Of a DNA stretch of 64,000 nucleotides, positions 34,391-46,510 are shown piece after piece. A model generated the notes under the pieces. That model saw only the letters and a program-made list of their open reading frames with translations. It was not told the DNA's origin and did no database searches. Position 1 is the stretch's first letter. Every line of letters starts with the position of its first letter. This DNA comes from Nageia nagi. Its lineage: Eukaryota; Pinophyta. Position numbers and translations under genes: made by a program. The stretch covers positions 171,554,001-171,618,000 of the forward strand of contig JBITNC010000001.1 of assembly GCA_050084985.1 (NCBI GenBank), written 5' to 3'.

Positions 34391-36380
34391 ATTTTGAAAG
34401 AATATGGTGAATCATCATCCTAACTCTGCAAGATAACATGCTTTATATAACCAACAAGTTAGAAGGATTCAAGAAGAAATAAGAAATAAAATGCTTTTCT
34501 TCAATGAAATGATTTTCAATACTTTGGCTCAAAGTGAATTTGAGGTATTAACAAGAGCAAAAGAAATATACCTCCCTTATGCACTTCAAGTTGAGAATAA
34601 GAAAATTAGGAGAACTTTCCTTGAAAGAACCTTTTGGAGTGAAACAAATTTAGAAGTATCGAGATCAATTGAATCTTTGGGCACATTTGATAAAGGAAAG
34701 ATAGATATTTTAGGATACCATATATAATCAGATGATGAATCGAATAGGGAAGATCTGGTAGAGTTCAAGACCAACTTCTTTTTACTAATTGAGACAAGCC
34801 TAGTACAATTATCTTCATAATCTTTAGTTGCTATAGGTATTAATAATCTTTGTTTAATTATTAGAGAATCCATTTTAATCCCCCAAATTTTTGAAATCTT
34901 ATCAAAGGAATTGTTGATTAGAAGTTAAGAGAGAACTCTAACATTAGAGAATAAATGAAGTAACCAAATTATTAGAAGAGACGCATATCTTTTGCAAGTC
35001 AAGTAAGAAATTAAGACATAGCTTGTTGATAACCAAGAGAAGAATAAAAGTATTTTTATTGAACAAATCTTGGGAATTAGTGGATATCTAATAGGCAATA
35101 GTGATTTGAAAGAAGAATTAGAAAATTTAAAGTCAAAATGTATTCTTGACATTGAAATTCAACCTTTCACATTCAATTCAATAATTTCTTTAAGAAGAAG
35201 TCAAAGTTTGACAATAGTCATCAATTTTTGATTTGTCCAAACTAACAAGCCCTTCCAAAAGAACAATTCAATGCTCAGGATTAGTTGAAACAAGTGCTTG
35301 GAATCTTGGCCCTACAGAACTAGAAAGATATTTACGAAGGATTCAAAGGGAATGGACAAATACAGACCCAAATACCACACTTATTGAAACAAGAATCCCT
35401 ACTCCTATAAGAAGTATATCACTTGAAGAATATGAGATCAATATTATAGGATCTAAACTAGATATAGAAGCTTTTGAAATGGTTGAAAGAAATAAAAGAC
35501 TTTCACTACCATGGGAAAATAACTCTGTACCTTTGATTTTACAAGGGGAAAAACACAATCTCCTTAAAGAAACTAGAGATCTTCCTCATTTTTCAGAAGA
35601 TCAATCTAGTAATACAATAGAAGAACATCTTGAAAACTTAAACACTTTTTGTGAAGTAAATGGAGTTGAATATGAATATGTTGCAATACGTATGCTTGTT
35701 AAAACTCTCATAGATTCAACACTACAATAGTATAATTTCCTCCCTATTGGATCAATTTCAAGTTGGGATAATCTATCAGATGCATTTCTATTAAGATTCA
35801 AAAGTCGAGTGTTAGGAACAAAATTAATCAATGAAACTTCACACATGAAGAAAAGAGATAGAGAGTTTGTTCCACGACTCACAAATCATTTCAATAAATT
35901 TTTTTAGAGAATTCCAATAAATTTAGCCTACCACATTCCAGAATGCAATGGATGAAGCAATCGGACATGAAGAATTTATGATTGCATTAGAAAAAATTAA
36001 GAGAAATAAAACTTTTGAATCAAGAAAATGGAACATTGAATCATCTAGTAAATAAGATAAAAGCAAAGCTCTTTAACAAAAATAGGTTGAAAATGAATTA
36101 TTGAGGAAATTAGCTAATATGACTATTCAACAAACTCAAAATACACAACATGGATTCAGACCTCAATAGAACTTCAAAAAATTTCCAAATCAGAATAGAG
36201 GGGATTTCAAGGATGAGAAGAAGACATTACTTGTTCCTATGGATAGACCATAATGTTCAAACCCAAACCCCTATTGTAATCTCTATAAGTATGAACATGA
36301 TCCTAACATTTGTATTACTATTAATATATTATAGGAGATGCTTGCAGAAAATGAAGTACTATTCGGAAATAGTGACCTAA
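34391..36380 (+). pseudogene. Gag remnant of the 19.3-kb element
   Basis: The N-terminal part (34391-34900) includes VRRIQEEIRNKMLFFNEM, SETNLEVSRSIESLG and, after a stop, NREDLVEFKTNFFLL. A long frame at 35233-35727 carries ELERYLRRIQREWTNTDPNT, then a capsid-like region NTIEEHLENLNTFCEVNG, then (after one stop) GSISSWDNLSDAFLLRFKS up to about 36060. A zinc-knuckle-like NPNPYCNLYKYEHDPNIC lies near 36255-36310 in a shifted frame. Gag would assemble the particle. Stops and frameshifts make it inactive. The N-terminal block is shared with the truncated relative at 50930-51400 (minus). Confidence 0.8.
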
Positions 36381-36699
36381 TCGAACAAGGAGAATCTAAT
36401 TTACTCTTGGAAGAAAATAATGAAGATACTATAAAGAACTTATTTCAAAATAGTATTCAACATTCCAAATGTTATACCATGATGACAAGATCCCAGGCCA
36501 ATCTTTAAGCCCAACCATAGGATAAAATCAAAAGAAATCTAGACTGAGGAAAATAAGAATGATTCGCTTAGTTTAAAATATAGTGTAGTCAAAGCTCTAT
36601 CCAAAAACATGACCAATATTTCCATCTTGAAAATCTTGCAGAGCGACCCTCAGGATATGAAAGAACTCTCATACGTAATTAAACCTTCCAAAACATGTG

Positions 36700-36980
36700 T
36701 AAATCTGATCATGGGAAAGGTCACCATTGAAGAACATGTTTATGTAGCTGAATAGAAATTGGCCAGATTGTCCTCATTCTATATGTCTCTTTGGGTAAAC
36801 AAAAAAAAGTTGTGTAATTGCATATTAGATTCAGGAGCTATAGATAACATTATGCCATTGAAAGTTTCTCAGATTTTGAAATTGAATTTTACTGAATGTA
36901 AAGATTCCTTTTTTCAAATGGATTCTTCTAATGTAAAGATAGTCGATAAAGTCAAAGATATCATCATCAATCTATCATAA
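36700..36980 (+). pseudogene. Aspartic protease of the 19.3-kb element
   Basis: After a stop at about 36755, a 73-codon open frame reads LSSFYMSLWVNKKKLCNCIL, then DSGAIDNIMPLKVSQILKLN. It keeps the catalytic DSGA, unlike the DSRA remnant near 2270. Downstream the frame is lost at 36980. The protease would cut the Gag-Pol polyprotein. It lies in the usual place between gag and the rest of pol. Confidence 0.75.
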
Positions 36981-37317
36981 TTTCCATCCAAGATTTTATG
37001 AGTATCCTAGTAGTCGATATGCCTATTGCTTATGGAATGCTATTGGGAAGATAGTTTGCAATGATTATGGGTGGTATGATTTCTTTAGACTGGACTTTGC
37101 ATAGATCCTGATTGAGGATACATTGCAAATCCTTAAACCCAAAGCAAAACAAATATGGATGGTTGTTACTAAAGAAAATAGGATTGAAGGAAACACTCAA
37201 GAAAATCCCTTTCATGAGGTTAACCTACAAGAGAACCAATCAATGGAATTGTTTCAAGACATGGAAATTAGTTCATATCAAGCTATCGAGGAGGAACTCA
37301 AGAGGTAGATAAATATC

Positions 37318-37760
37318 ATGAGCTTAAATGATGTTTGGAAAATGTATTTCGATGATAGTAAATGTAGAGAAGGGAATAAAGCAGGTGTCATTTTTATCTC
37401 TCCTAATGGGGCAAAGAAAGTTTTTTCAATAAGATTGAGTTTTCACTACACCAATAATATTGCTGAATATGAAGCCTTATATCAGGGTTTGAACATAGCA
37501 AAGAAATAATATAGATTCAAAATTTGGTATGTTTCAGGAATGCAAAGTTAATTGTCAAGCAAGTTAAAAAATAGTTTCAGACTAAAAGCCCCAAGTTGCG
37601 ATCATATAGATACCTTATATGGGACATGATTGGAACCTTTGATTCTTTCAATATAACTACTATCCCTTGAAATCAAAATTCTCAAGTAGATTCTTTAGCT
37701 ATATCAACTTTTATGATAAAGCTAAACCCTTCTCTTGGATTGGGGCACTATCATATCAAA
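37318..37760 (+). pseudogene. RNase H-like domain lying before the reverse transcriptase
   Basis: WKMYFDDSKCREGNKAGVIF, SPNGAKKVFSIRLSF and TNNIAEYEALYQGLNIAKK match the first half of a plant RNase H fold (aspartate in the first strand, glutamate in AEYEAL). After stops and a shift, LIVKQV, RSYRYLIWDMIGTFDSFNIT and VDSLAISTF match the second half, with the DSLA aspartate. This is followed by HIKLLFKPAILENIKHWQVF. It precedes the reverse transcriptase, whereas the usual gypsy order puts RNase H after it. A second RNase H is known in Tat-lineage elements. Confidence 0.65.
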
Positions 37761-37975
37761 TTACTTTTCAAACCAGCCATACTAGAAAATATTAAGCATT
37801 GGCAAGTTTTTGATTTTGATAAGCAACTTTTACAATTTTTGCCATGCACAAAAGAATATTCATTAGGCTTTGTGGAATCAGATAAAATCTTATAGTTGGA
37901 TGAAAATAGAATACCCTAGTAATTATTGGGTTAGAAAACCTCTATGATCAAAATGATCATTTTAGTTGTAAAAAC

Positions 37976-39100
37976 ATGGTCAAAGAGATATCTAAATCAA
38001 CAACTTTTAATTTGAATCCAAATAGAACACCAAAAGAAATCCTAATTGGCACTAGATGCACCTTAAATGAAAGAGAGGAATTGATTGAAACATTCAAAAG
38101 GTTTAAGAAATTTTTTTCTTGGAACTATTATGATCTTAAAGGGTTCAAAAAATATGTTTTCTAGCATATTATTGCATTGAAGGATAATTCTAAACCTTTC
38201 AAATAAAAAATTCAATGTTTTAATCCAAAAATCGAAGGAATGATTAAAAAGGAAGTTGAAAAAATGTTGTCATTAGATATTATTTATCCAATTAGGAATT
38301 CCTATTGGATAGCCAACATTATTCCCGTTCAAAAGAAAAATGGAGACATTAGAATATGTATTGACTTTTAGACTCTCAACTTGGCATCCATTAAAGATAA
38401 CTATCAATTACATATGATGGACCACATTTTGTAGACTATCAATGGCTCATAAATATTTTCTCTACTAGAAAATTATTCTGGTTATAATCAAATTTGGGTT
38501 GCAAAGGAAGATCGTTTCAAAATAACATTCACCAATCCTTGGGGTACTTTTGCATACAAAAGGATTCCATTTTGATTGACCAATGCAGGAGCTACTGTTC
38601 AAAGAGTTTTGGACTTTGCTTTTAAAGATGTGATCAACAAGATTATTGTTATATACCTGGATGATATGAAAATTTTCTCGAAGTGAAGAGAAGACCATGT
38701 GAAACATGTTATTCAGGTACTAGAAGTATGTAAAGAATTTGGGATATCATTAAACCTGAAGAAATCTATTTTCAAGGTGACTGAGGGGAAACTCTTAGGC
38801 ACATCGTCTCTAGAGATGGAACTCATATTGATTAGAAGAGGTAATTACTATCAAGAAAATCCCTTTCCCAATAAGAAGAAGCTTTACAATCTTTTTTCAA
38901 AAAGGTTAGTTTCTTAAGAAGATTTATCTTAGATTTTGCAGAAATTGTATTTCCTCTAAATAAGATGTTAACACAAAATGTTGAAATCAAGTGGTCTAAT
39001 GAAGGGAAACTAGCTATTGAAAACATCAAATAAGCTCTTACAAGCACTCCTACTATGGTGCAACCTGATTTCAGTAATATTTTAAGATGTATACTCACAC
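37976..39100 (+). pseudogene. Reverse transcriptase of the 19.3-kb element
   Basis: Blocks in order: FSWNYYDLKGFKKYVF, EVEKMLSLDIIYPIRNSYW, NIIPVQKKNGDIRICIDF, LNLASIKDNYQL, FSLLENYSGYNQI, FKITFTNPWGTFAYKRIPF, LTNAGATVQRVLDFAF and IVIYLDDMKIFSK, the last holding the catalytic Y-x-D-D motif (YLDD near 38650). SLNLKKSIFKV follows. Spacing and sequence fit a Ty3/gypsy reverse transcriptase. At least eight stops interrupt it. Downstream (39100-39560) only faint traces of a second RNase H remain (EEHPIAFMSHSL-like sequence in outline near 39150). Confidence 0.9.
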
Positions 39101-39559
39101 ATTGGATCATACTATTTGTTTAATATTAACATAAGTAAATGATACAAATGAAGAACATCCGATTGCTTTCATGAGCCATTCTCTAAAAAGTGCAAAAGAG
39201 AAGTAAACCTTCCTAGAAAAACAAGTGTTCACTGTAGTCAAGGTAGTCATGAATTTCAAAGTTTATATCTTTGGGCTATAGATTACTATATTTTTACTAG
39301 ATCCAATTGTAAAAACTATTTTGACATAGAAATAATTAGGCATTCTCAAAGGATATTGGATAGCTAAAATTTAGGAATTCAAATTAGTTTTCAAGCCAGT
39401 TAAGTTGGTCAGAGGAAAAGGAATATGCAAACTTATTACAAATATTTCTCCCATAGAATATGATAAATAGGTACAAGCATAATTATCACATATAGCAATG
39501 GAAACTAGTTCGATGATATATCAGTGTGCCTAAAGACTGGGCATCCACCAACACATCTA

Positions 39560-40640
39560 TCATTCAATGCAAAAGGAGCTTTGAAAATGAAATCTTGGAA
39601 GTATTGTTTGAATGATAATGTTCTTTTTCAAAAATAATTTGATAGTATTTTGTTAAGATGTGTTGAAAATAACCAAATTCTAAAAATCCTTAAAGATTTT
39701 CATAATGGAGTATGTGGTGGAAATTTTGCTCCTACCAAAACTACATATAAAATAATTAGGGTTGGATACTATTGGAATACTATGTTTAGAGACTATAATA
39801 AATATTTTCATTATTGTATAGAGTGTCAAAAATTTGCTGGCAGAGAGAAGTTTAGAATTGCCCCTTTGAAACCAATTATAGCTAATGCCCAATTTGCAAA
39901 ATGGGGTATTGATTTTGTAGGCCCAATCAAACCTTTGTTCAGTAAAGTACATATGTTTATCCTTATAGCTACTAATTATTTCACTAAGTGGGTAGAAGCT
40001 ATACCTACTTTTTGAGCAACCTCTGCAATCGTTATCAACTTCCTTATGAAAAATATGTATTCTAGATTTGGTATTCCCATTAGAATTGTCACTGATAATG
40101 CTATATGCTTCAATTGTATTGAAATGACCAATCATTGTCTTGAATATAATGTCCAAATCTAACTAGTATAAGATTATTACCCACAAGGAAATGGTCTCGC
40201 TAAATCATCAAACAAGAATTTGAGATGAATCATTTCTAGAATCCTTTGCCTTAATTGAGAAATTGGCATAATAAACTAGATTTTTCCCTTTGGGTAGATT
40301 GATTCACACCAAAAGAAGCAACTAAGTGCTCTTTGTTCTATATGGTTTATAGTAGAGAATAAGTTCTTTCGATCCAACTAGAGATTCCTAGCTTGAAATT
40401 AATGGTAAATATCAAATAAGATGAATCGGTAATAAAATCTAGTTGTGGAATAGTTGTCATGAAGACAAGGGTAAGCATAAGAAGTTCAACTCTTTATGGT
40501 TGGGACCTTATAAGATTTTTTAAAAAAATCTCAAATCATACTTGTACCATTTGTGATGGTGACTTGTATGTTTTCTCAATTACTTATAATATCATACATC
40601 TAAAAAAATTCTTTTCACAAGGCATAAATGAATGAAGGAT
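39560..40640 (+). pseudogene. Integrase of the 19.3-kb element
   Basis: An open frame at 39650-40012 gives the zinc-binding region ([20 protein letters not shown], with CIECQKF for the CxxC pair; the usual GHF histidine is asparagine) and the first catalytic aspartate in [10 protein letters not shown]. The next segment has RFGIPIRIVTDNA with the second aspartate and PQGNGLAKSSNKNL, where the usual glutamate is lysine. Frames to 40640 carry LQLEIPSLKLM-like C-terminal sequence and DGDLYVFSITYNIIHLKKFF. Loss of the catalytic glutamate and several stops make it inactive. Confidence 0.85.
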
Positions 40641-41866
40641 CGAGGATGTTATCCTTAAAAAGTTAGACTAGATCATTAGTCCAAACGTTCCTTGTACATC
40701 ATGTATATATATTAAAACAAAAAATGTGTATTTTCAATGATTAAATTTTGATCAAGTTAATATTTTAAGATTTATTTATCCTTTCAAGCTTTTATACTAG
40801 TGTTCTTGCATAATTTTTCAAACAAGAGAGGTTTTTATGAGATAGTTTTCTTGGAAGTTAGTCTATTTACTTTTTGACCATAAAAGAACTTAAGGTTTCT
40901 TCTAAGTTGTTAATCTTTAAAATTCCTAAGACTCAATTTTATAAGATTGGACCCTAAAAAGAGATTGATGATATAAGAGAATTGAATAAGTCTTATGAGT
41001 AATACTAAGATAATAATGATTTTTCATTGATCTCCTTCTCAATCTAGCTATGAGAATTTGAAATGCTGGAATGGATGATGAAAGTTTTATTTCTTTCCAA
41101 ATTTATTTTGTTGATTATGGTAAGACTAATAATATAAAATATAAAAAAAGGAATAATTACAAATAAAAAAAAGGAAAAACGAAGAAAAAGAATGATGAAA
41201 ATTATTCTTAGCACTCAAAGAAACTCCATCGGGGCTATAAACGCTTGTTTATAGTGTGAGCAATTATTTGAAATCAGAGGTATCCCTACCAAGGCTATAA
41301 ATGCCTTCTAGAAGTAGAGGAAATGCCCTATATAAACAAGTACCAAGGATGTATGTAGGTAAATCGTACATAGGGATGAAGTACCATAAAAGAAAGGTTG
41401 GATTGATATAAAAAGTTACATTCCGAGTTCAATATTAGCAATGATGATTGCATAGTTTATTATCATGATCTTTGGAGATTATTTTTATAATAGTGTTCCC
41501 AGATAATTTATTTGATTAAATTATACTTTCTATTTCTTTTTAAGGATTATCCAATCAATTATTTATCAAGAGGATTAGGAAGATTGCAATGAAGGAGATT
41601 CTTGAGAAACTTTTTAAGTTGATGGATTATAGGATAATTTTTTAAGTTCCCCACATCTCATAAAAAAATTCCATTATTCTATAGCTATTCAAGAGAATGA
41701 CCAAAAATTACTAGGAAGGATTTCTTATTTCCAAAGTCTAAATATTTTCTTCTTCTAATCATGATCACCATGTTTTTTTTTCTTTGTGTAAATAATATGG
41801 CTTTGGTAACTAGAGATGATAGGATATTTTGTCTCACCAAGGCAAGACATCCCCAAATAGAGCCAA
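40641..41866 (+). other. 3' untranslated part of the 19.3-kb element
   Basis: No coding region is recognised. Two related phrases, GGGGCTATAAACGC (near 41231) and AAGGCTATAAATGCC (near 41299), lie about 68 bases apart. The purine-rich AAAAAAGGAAAAACGAAGAAA near 41166-41190 is the best polypurine candidate, but it is far from the LTR. The bases just before 41867 are not purine-rich, so the tract seems to have decayed. Confidence 0.45.
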
Positions 41867-43140
41867 TGTTACCACCCAATGTTTGATTAATAAATGTTTT
41901 CTACTTTTTTCTCAATTTAGGTATCTAGGAAAAGTTTTATTATTTGTTTTAATTAAAAAAACATCTAAAAATTAAATAATCAAAAATCCAAAAATAATGA
42001 CTTATCAATACCACATGTTTTTATCACAAAATAGTTTGGACCATTAGGTAGTGTCTTTCACTATAGAGGCAAGTGCATATTATAAACATTAGTATGGAAG
42101 TTGATTTTTATGAAACTATTGAATGCCATCATCTAAGTTTGATTATAAGCACCTACCCTAGCCACGAGTGGAACTCGGTACTACTCAACCATTGAATGAT
42201 GAACATTGAAATCTCTCTTTCAAAGCTAAGTGCTCATTCTAGACACTGAAAAGTGTAAGTCGGTTCTCATCATGAACTAGAAACCAAAATGATCTTAGTT
42301 TTCAAAATTAGAGCTAATAATGATGAATTTTGATTATCTTTTTGTTTCCTTTTTTGCATCTACTTAGAAATCAACCTGGTAGATACTAGGCACTTTTCCA
42401 TCCCTTAGTTGAAGCTTGTAAACTTCCTAGCTAGAGCGACTAAGTGATAATGGTGTTTGCATAGAGTTGACCTATTAGCAAGAGTGACTATCATTGTTGT
42501 AGGATGTTGAATATTGATATGTAGCAACTAAGAGACTCCATTATCATCTCCACTCCTTATGACCTACATCCAAACAAGAGATCAAGGTCCATGGGACTTA
42601 GTCAGATCAAACCTTCCTTTCCTTTGTTGCATTATCTTGCACATTCATTTAAAGTGACTAACTAAAATTGAAACTTAATTTAAAGTAACTAAGTAATACA
42701 TTTATCACATTTGGTTAGAACCCACCTTACAATGACTAAGCATTGTATTTTTCATACCAATTTTTCTTCTGACCATAGTAACCAAACACATTCTAAAAAC
42801 TCTAACATTTGGTTGTCGCACTGAATTGAAGTGCATCTCAAAGTGACTTAAATGTTTAGTTTTTGCATGATTTTGAGTTCATCTCAAAGTGACTAATTTA
42901 TATTAAAGTTGCATCATATTGATAATCAATTGTAAGTGACCATGCACTTCATTTGTCACATCATTTTAAACTTCATTTCAAAGGACTTAGCCAAATTTTA
43001 CTAGTCGCACCCACATATGTTTTTAACTTGATGCGACTAAAGGAAAATGAGTAATTTTGAGAAAATATTTTTTTGATAAAATTACACTTTTCATCTTATC
43101 TCAAAATGATGGTTAACTTAATTTTCATCTATTTTTCAAG

Positions 43141-44650
43141 GTGAGCAAGTCAAAGAAATACACCAATGGTTATTGCCGACTCACCAAGAGTAGTTTAATT
43201 GAATTGAACAAAGATGGGAAAATAAAGCAAAGGGCTCGATATTATGATAGAATTGAGAACATCAAAGATATTAAGTGGAATCATACTGATTTAGTTTTTA
43301 TAATCAAAGAGGCTGATGGGATTTTAGAAGAGGTCAAAGAGAAAGATATCCTCCATTCTTCAAGACTTTTCAAGGATGCAGTTATTCATTTTCTATGACT
43401 TTTCAAGAATTAGTCCTAGAAGTTGCAAAACATACAAAATTTGAAAACAAAGTTGTAAATGATGTTGATGTAAACATAATTGTAGACCTTACCAAAGAAG
43501 GCATTGAAGAAGCTATGGGTTGGTCCAATAGGGGTGTCATTTTCATCCAAAATGATGTTAATCAAAGAATGAAGAATACAATAACAAACATAGGCCCAAT
43601 GATTTCATACGATCTCTATTGAAACCAGAGCATCATGGTTTAGCTTACCAAGCTATCATGATAGTGCAGAGATGTTTATTTTATGAAACAACAAATAAAG
43701 CCATTAGTTTCTTATGTAGAATTTTGGTTAAATCTATTGATATCTGGTTTGATAAGGACTTGTTTAGTTTCCTATACAAATTCAATAAAAGGGAGAGCAT
43801 CTAGTGGAGTAAGGTTATCATTAATGAGATGATCAACCAGTTAAAGGAAGTGAGGATAACAAGGAGATTCTTTTATTTTTTCATATTTGGTATTTTTATT
43901 ACTGAAGGGTAAGAATCAACCTCATACCCATGGCATCAAAAAGGTTATCTTTAATCAGATGGCTACTATCTATATGGCCTACTCCAAATTTCATAAGGTT
44001 GAAGAATGGAGTTATATCCAAATGAGGATTGATGAATGGTAATATGCGATTATTAAGGAGATGAAAATGACCTAACATGTCCCTATGATTTCCATCGAAG
44101 CTTATGAATTGTTGAAAAGGTTTATTGATTTTTACCTTGAGTAATTTGATAAATATTATATCAAAGTTTTTGGTGTAGATATGGCTCCTCTGAAATTACC
44201 ACATTACCTGAGTGATAGAATGGTTTTTCTATAATTTATCAAACAAGCTTCCTATTTTCATGAAAATTTTGCCAAGGAGAAGAAATAGGCAACAATCAAG
44301 ATGTCTATCACCCTATCTTGGTATTGTTGCAATAATTGGTTGGAAGCGAAGATCATTAAGTGTGAAATTAAAAGATATAGTTTTGAAAGACTATTGAAAA
44401 TGAATTATGATCCAACTAGAGTGGTTGATAGGTTTTATTAGAAATTTTATACAAATTATAAACATCACTCCCTCGACCACCTAGAGAAATTTTGAAATGT
44501 GCGCTCAGAGCTAGAGACTCAAAGGATCTCAAAATAATTGGTACAGGAGGAGGGGAGAAAATGAAAGGAACATCAAGAGGTAAAAGCCATAAAAGCCCCC
44601 CATAATAGTCTCAATAAACATTTAAGCATGATTTTACTAAATATCTAAAT
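43141..44650 (+). pseudogene. ORF-X copy 4, inside the right LTR
   Basis: Opens with the basic SKSKKYTNGYCRLTKSSLIE, close in character to the start of copy 2, and runs 85 codons through DGKIKQRARYYDRIENIKD and EADGILEEVKEKD. The next frames (43395-43804) carry FQELVLEVAKHTKFENKVV, VNIIVDLTKEGIEEAMGWSN and KPEHHGLAYQAIMIVQRCLF. Later pieces include a YPKF-type segment, YNFERL and DPTRVVDRFY. The break pattern differs from that in the left LTR, so the two copies decayed independently after insertion. Comparing them lets the ancestral frame be inferred. Function unknown. Confidence 0.8.
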
Positions 44651-46510
44651 TTCAATCCATTCGGCTAAATGCAAGGAGTTAATGTCTTGAAAATAATAAA
44701 TACATCCAAGATTGTACACATAAAGTCTCATTTTGAGAGTGGAAAAAGTAGTCATGTTGTTGCACCTGGTGAGAACTCTTATTCTAGTAGTAGTTATTTG
44801 GAGAGTTTTGATAATGACCACTGATCAAAATCAAGCAAAAATGATACAAGGTTAAGGAGTCATAGTTTTGAAAGGGAGGAGAAACAATCTGATAAAGATG
44901 AAGGAAATGAAGAAGAATAGGTTGAAGAAATATCCGAAGAATATCAAGACCTTTATTGACACCCACAATGAAGGAGAAGAGGAGTTTGTAAATATCATAG
45001 AATTCAAAGAAGAAGGAGAAATCAAGGAAAATGCACCTATTCCTCATGAGGGTTCATCTAGCTTGGATTTAATTGCTACTTATTCTTTCTCCACCTTAGA
45101 GGTGCCAAATCAAGAAGGAATGATTTCAGATATTCCAACACAAAAGGCCATGAAGGGGTCTACAAAAACTATGGATTGATTGATTAAAAGGTTTGAGGCA
45201 AAGAAAGATTCCATTCCTCATAAAAGATCTATTTCATAGAAATCTTCATCGAAATAGTCATCTAGAGTAGTTGGAGGGAATGACGGTTGTGGTGATGATG
45301 ATGATGAAGAAAATGAGAAAATAAGGAAGAAGAGAAAACAAGATGAACATGAAAAATAAATTATCATAGTTTATGATAACACTACCCTTGATTAGCTTAA
45401 CTCAAAAAATATTTTTAAGAATATAGATATTTATGCCTATTTGAAGAGGCTTGAAGAAATTAACAACGAAAGCAAAGGGGAAGAAGAAATAGAGGACACA
45501 TATGAGGAAGTTACCCTAATTTCTCAAGAATTACCAATTGTTGTAGAGTTTAGAAAGGAGACCCTATGCATTAGAAAACTTTCAACCAATGTTAGAAAGG
45601 CCAAATATAAGAGGTAGATAACCATGGAGTATGACATTGGGCCTCTAGGTATTGAATCCAATGCATACATCATTGATCATGGTACCAAGAATTTGACAAA
45701 GTTAGCTCAAGATAAAGAGTCAGAGGTTAATAAAATCAAGATCAAGATGAAGAAAAAATTTAATGATATTGGAAAAATGGGAGTTAATAAAGAAGAATTG
45801 AAATCTAGATATAAAAGAGGTTGTGAGTTCGAGAAGAGAATCAATAAGTTGATAGAGAAAGCAACCCGAGTTTTCCCAAATGCCTATCATGACCTTGTTT
45901 ATCTTGATAACATGAATTTTTTAGTTATATGGTGTTGAAGATGACATAAAAAAATATGCATATTAGTGGATGTAAGAAGTGTAAAATGTTGCAAGAATTG
46001 AGCATGAAGTTATCAATGATGAGAAATTGCTAATTTTTTATAAAGAATTTTCATTTCTTTTTGATTGGTTGTCAAATGCAAAACTCATATGCAAATCATT
46101 CAATGATAAATTCAATGAGGTTTATAAATAAAATCAACATATTATTAATTTGGTTGATTTTTCAACCTTGAATGAATCAAGTTAATGGAGAAGCGATAAT
46201 GAAGTCAAAGAAAGCTTGAGGGAACTCCTAGAGAAAAAGTTGAAATTAGAAGATTCAGAGGAAGTTTTTAGATCGTATGAGCATTATCTCTCTTGGATTT
46301 CCCATGTTAAAATAACACATCAAAAGATTACAAATTGGGAAATAGAGCAGATGATATGTCAATATCAGGGGTTATTGTAAGGATGCGATAGAGTTTGTAA
46401 TTTCTTAAGGAGAGATATCAAGGCAAAGGTTGTAGAGATGATAGCTTTATTTCCCCCTCAATCATCAATAAGTTGAAGATTAGTTTATTATTTTTTTTCC
46501 CAATAGCATT
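44651..46510 (+). pseudogene. Acidic and coiled-coil part of the LTR-embedded ORF, right LTR
   Basis: A frame at 44868-45176 has TFIDTHNEGEEEFVNIIEFK and EGEIKENAPIPHEGSSSLDL. A frame at 45624-45935 is a 104-codon coiled-coil candidate, with NLTKLAQDKESEVNKIKI, KEELKSRYKRGCEFEKRINK and VFPNAYHDLVYLDNMNFLVI. This stretch is more intact than in the left LTR. The order of blocks is the same in both LTRs. Confidence 0.65.

Noticed and set aside
39680-40156. Minus-strand frame of 158 codons
   Set aside because: It is the antisense shadow of the integrase core.
40641-41866. Possible env-like gene after integrase
   Set aside because: No open frame, signal peptide or membrane segment is preserved.
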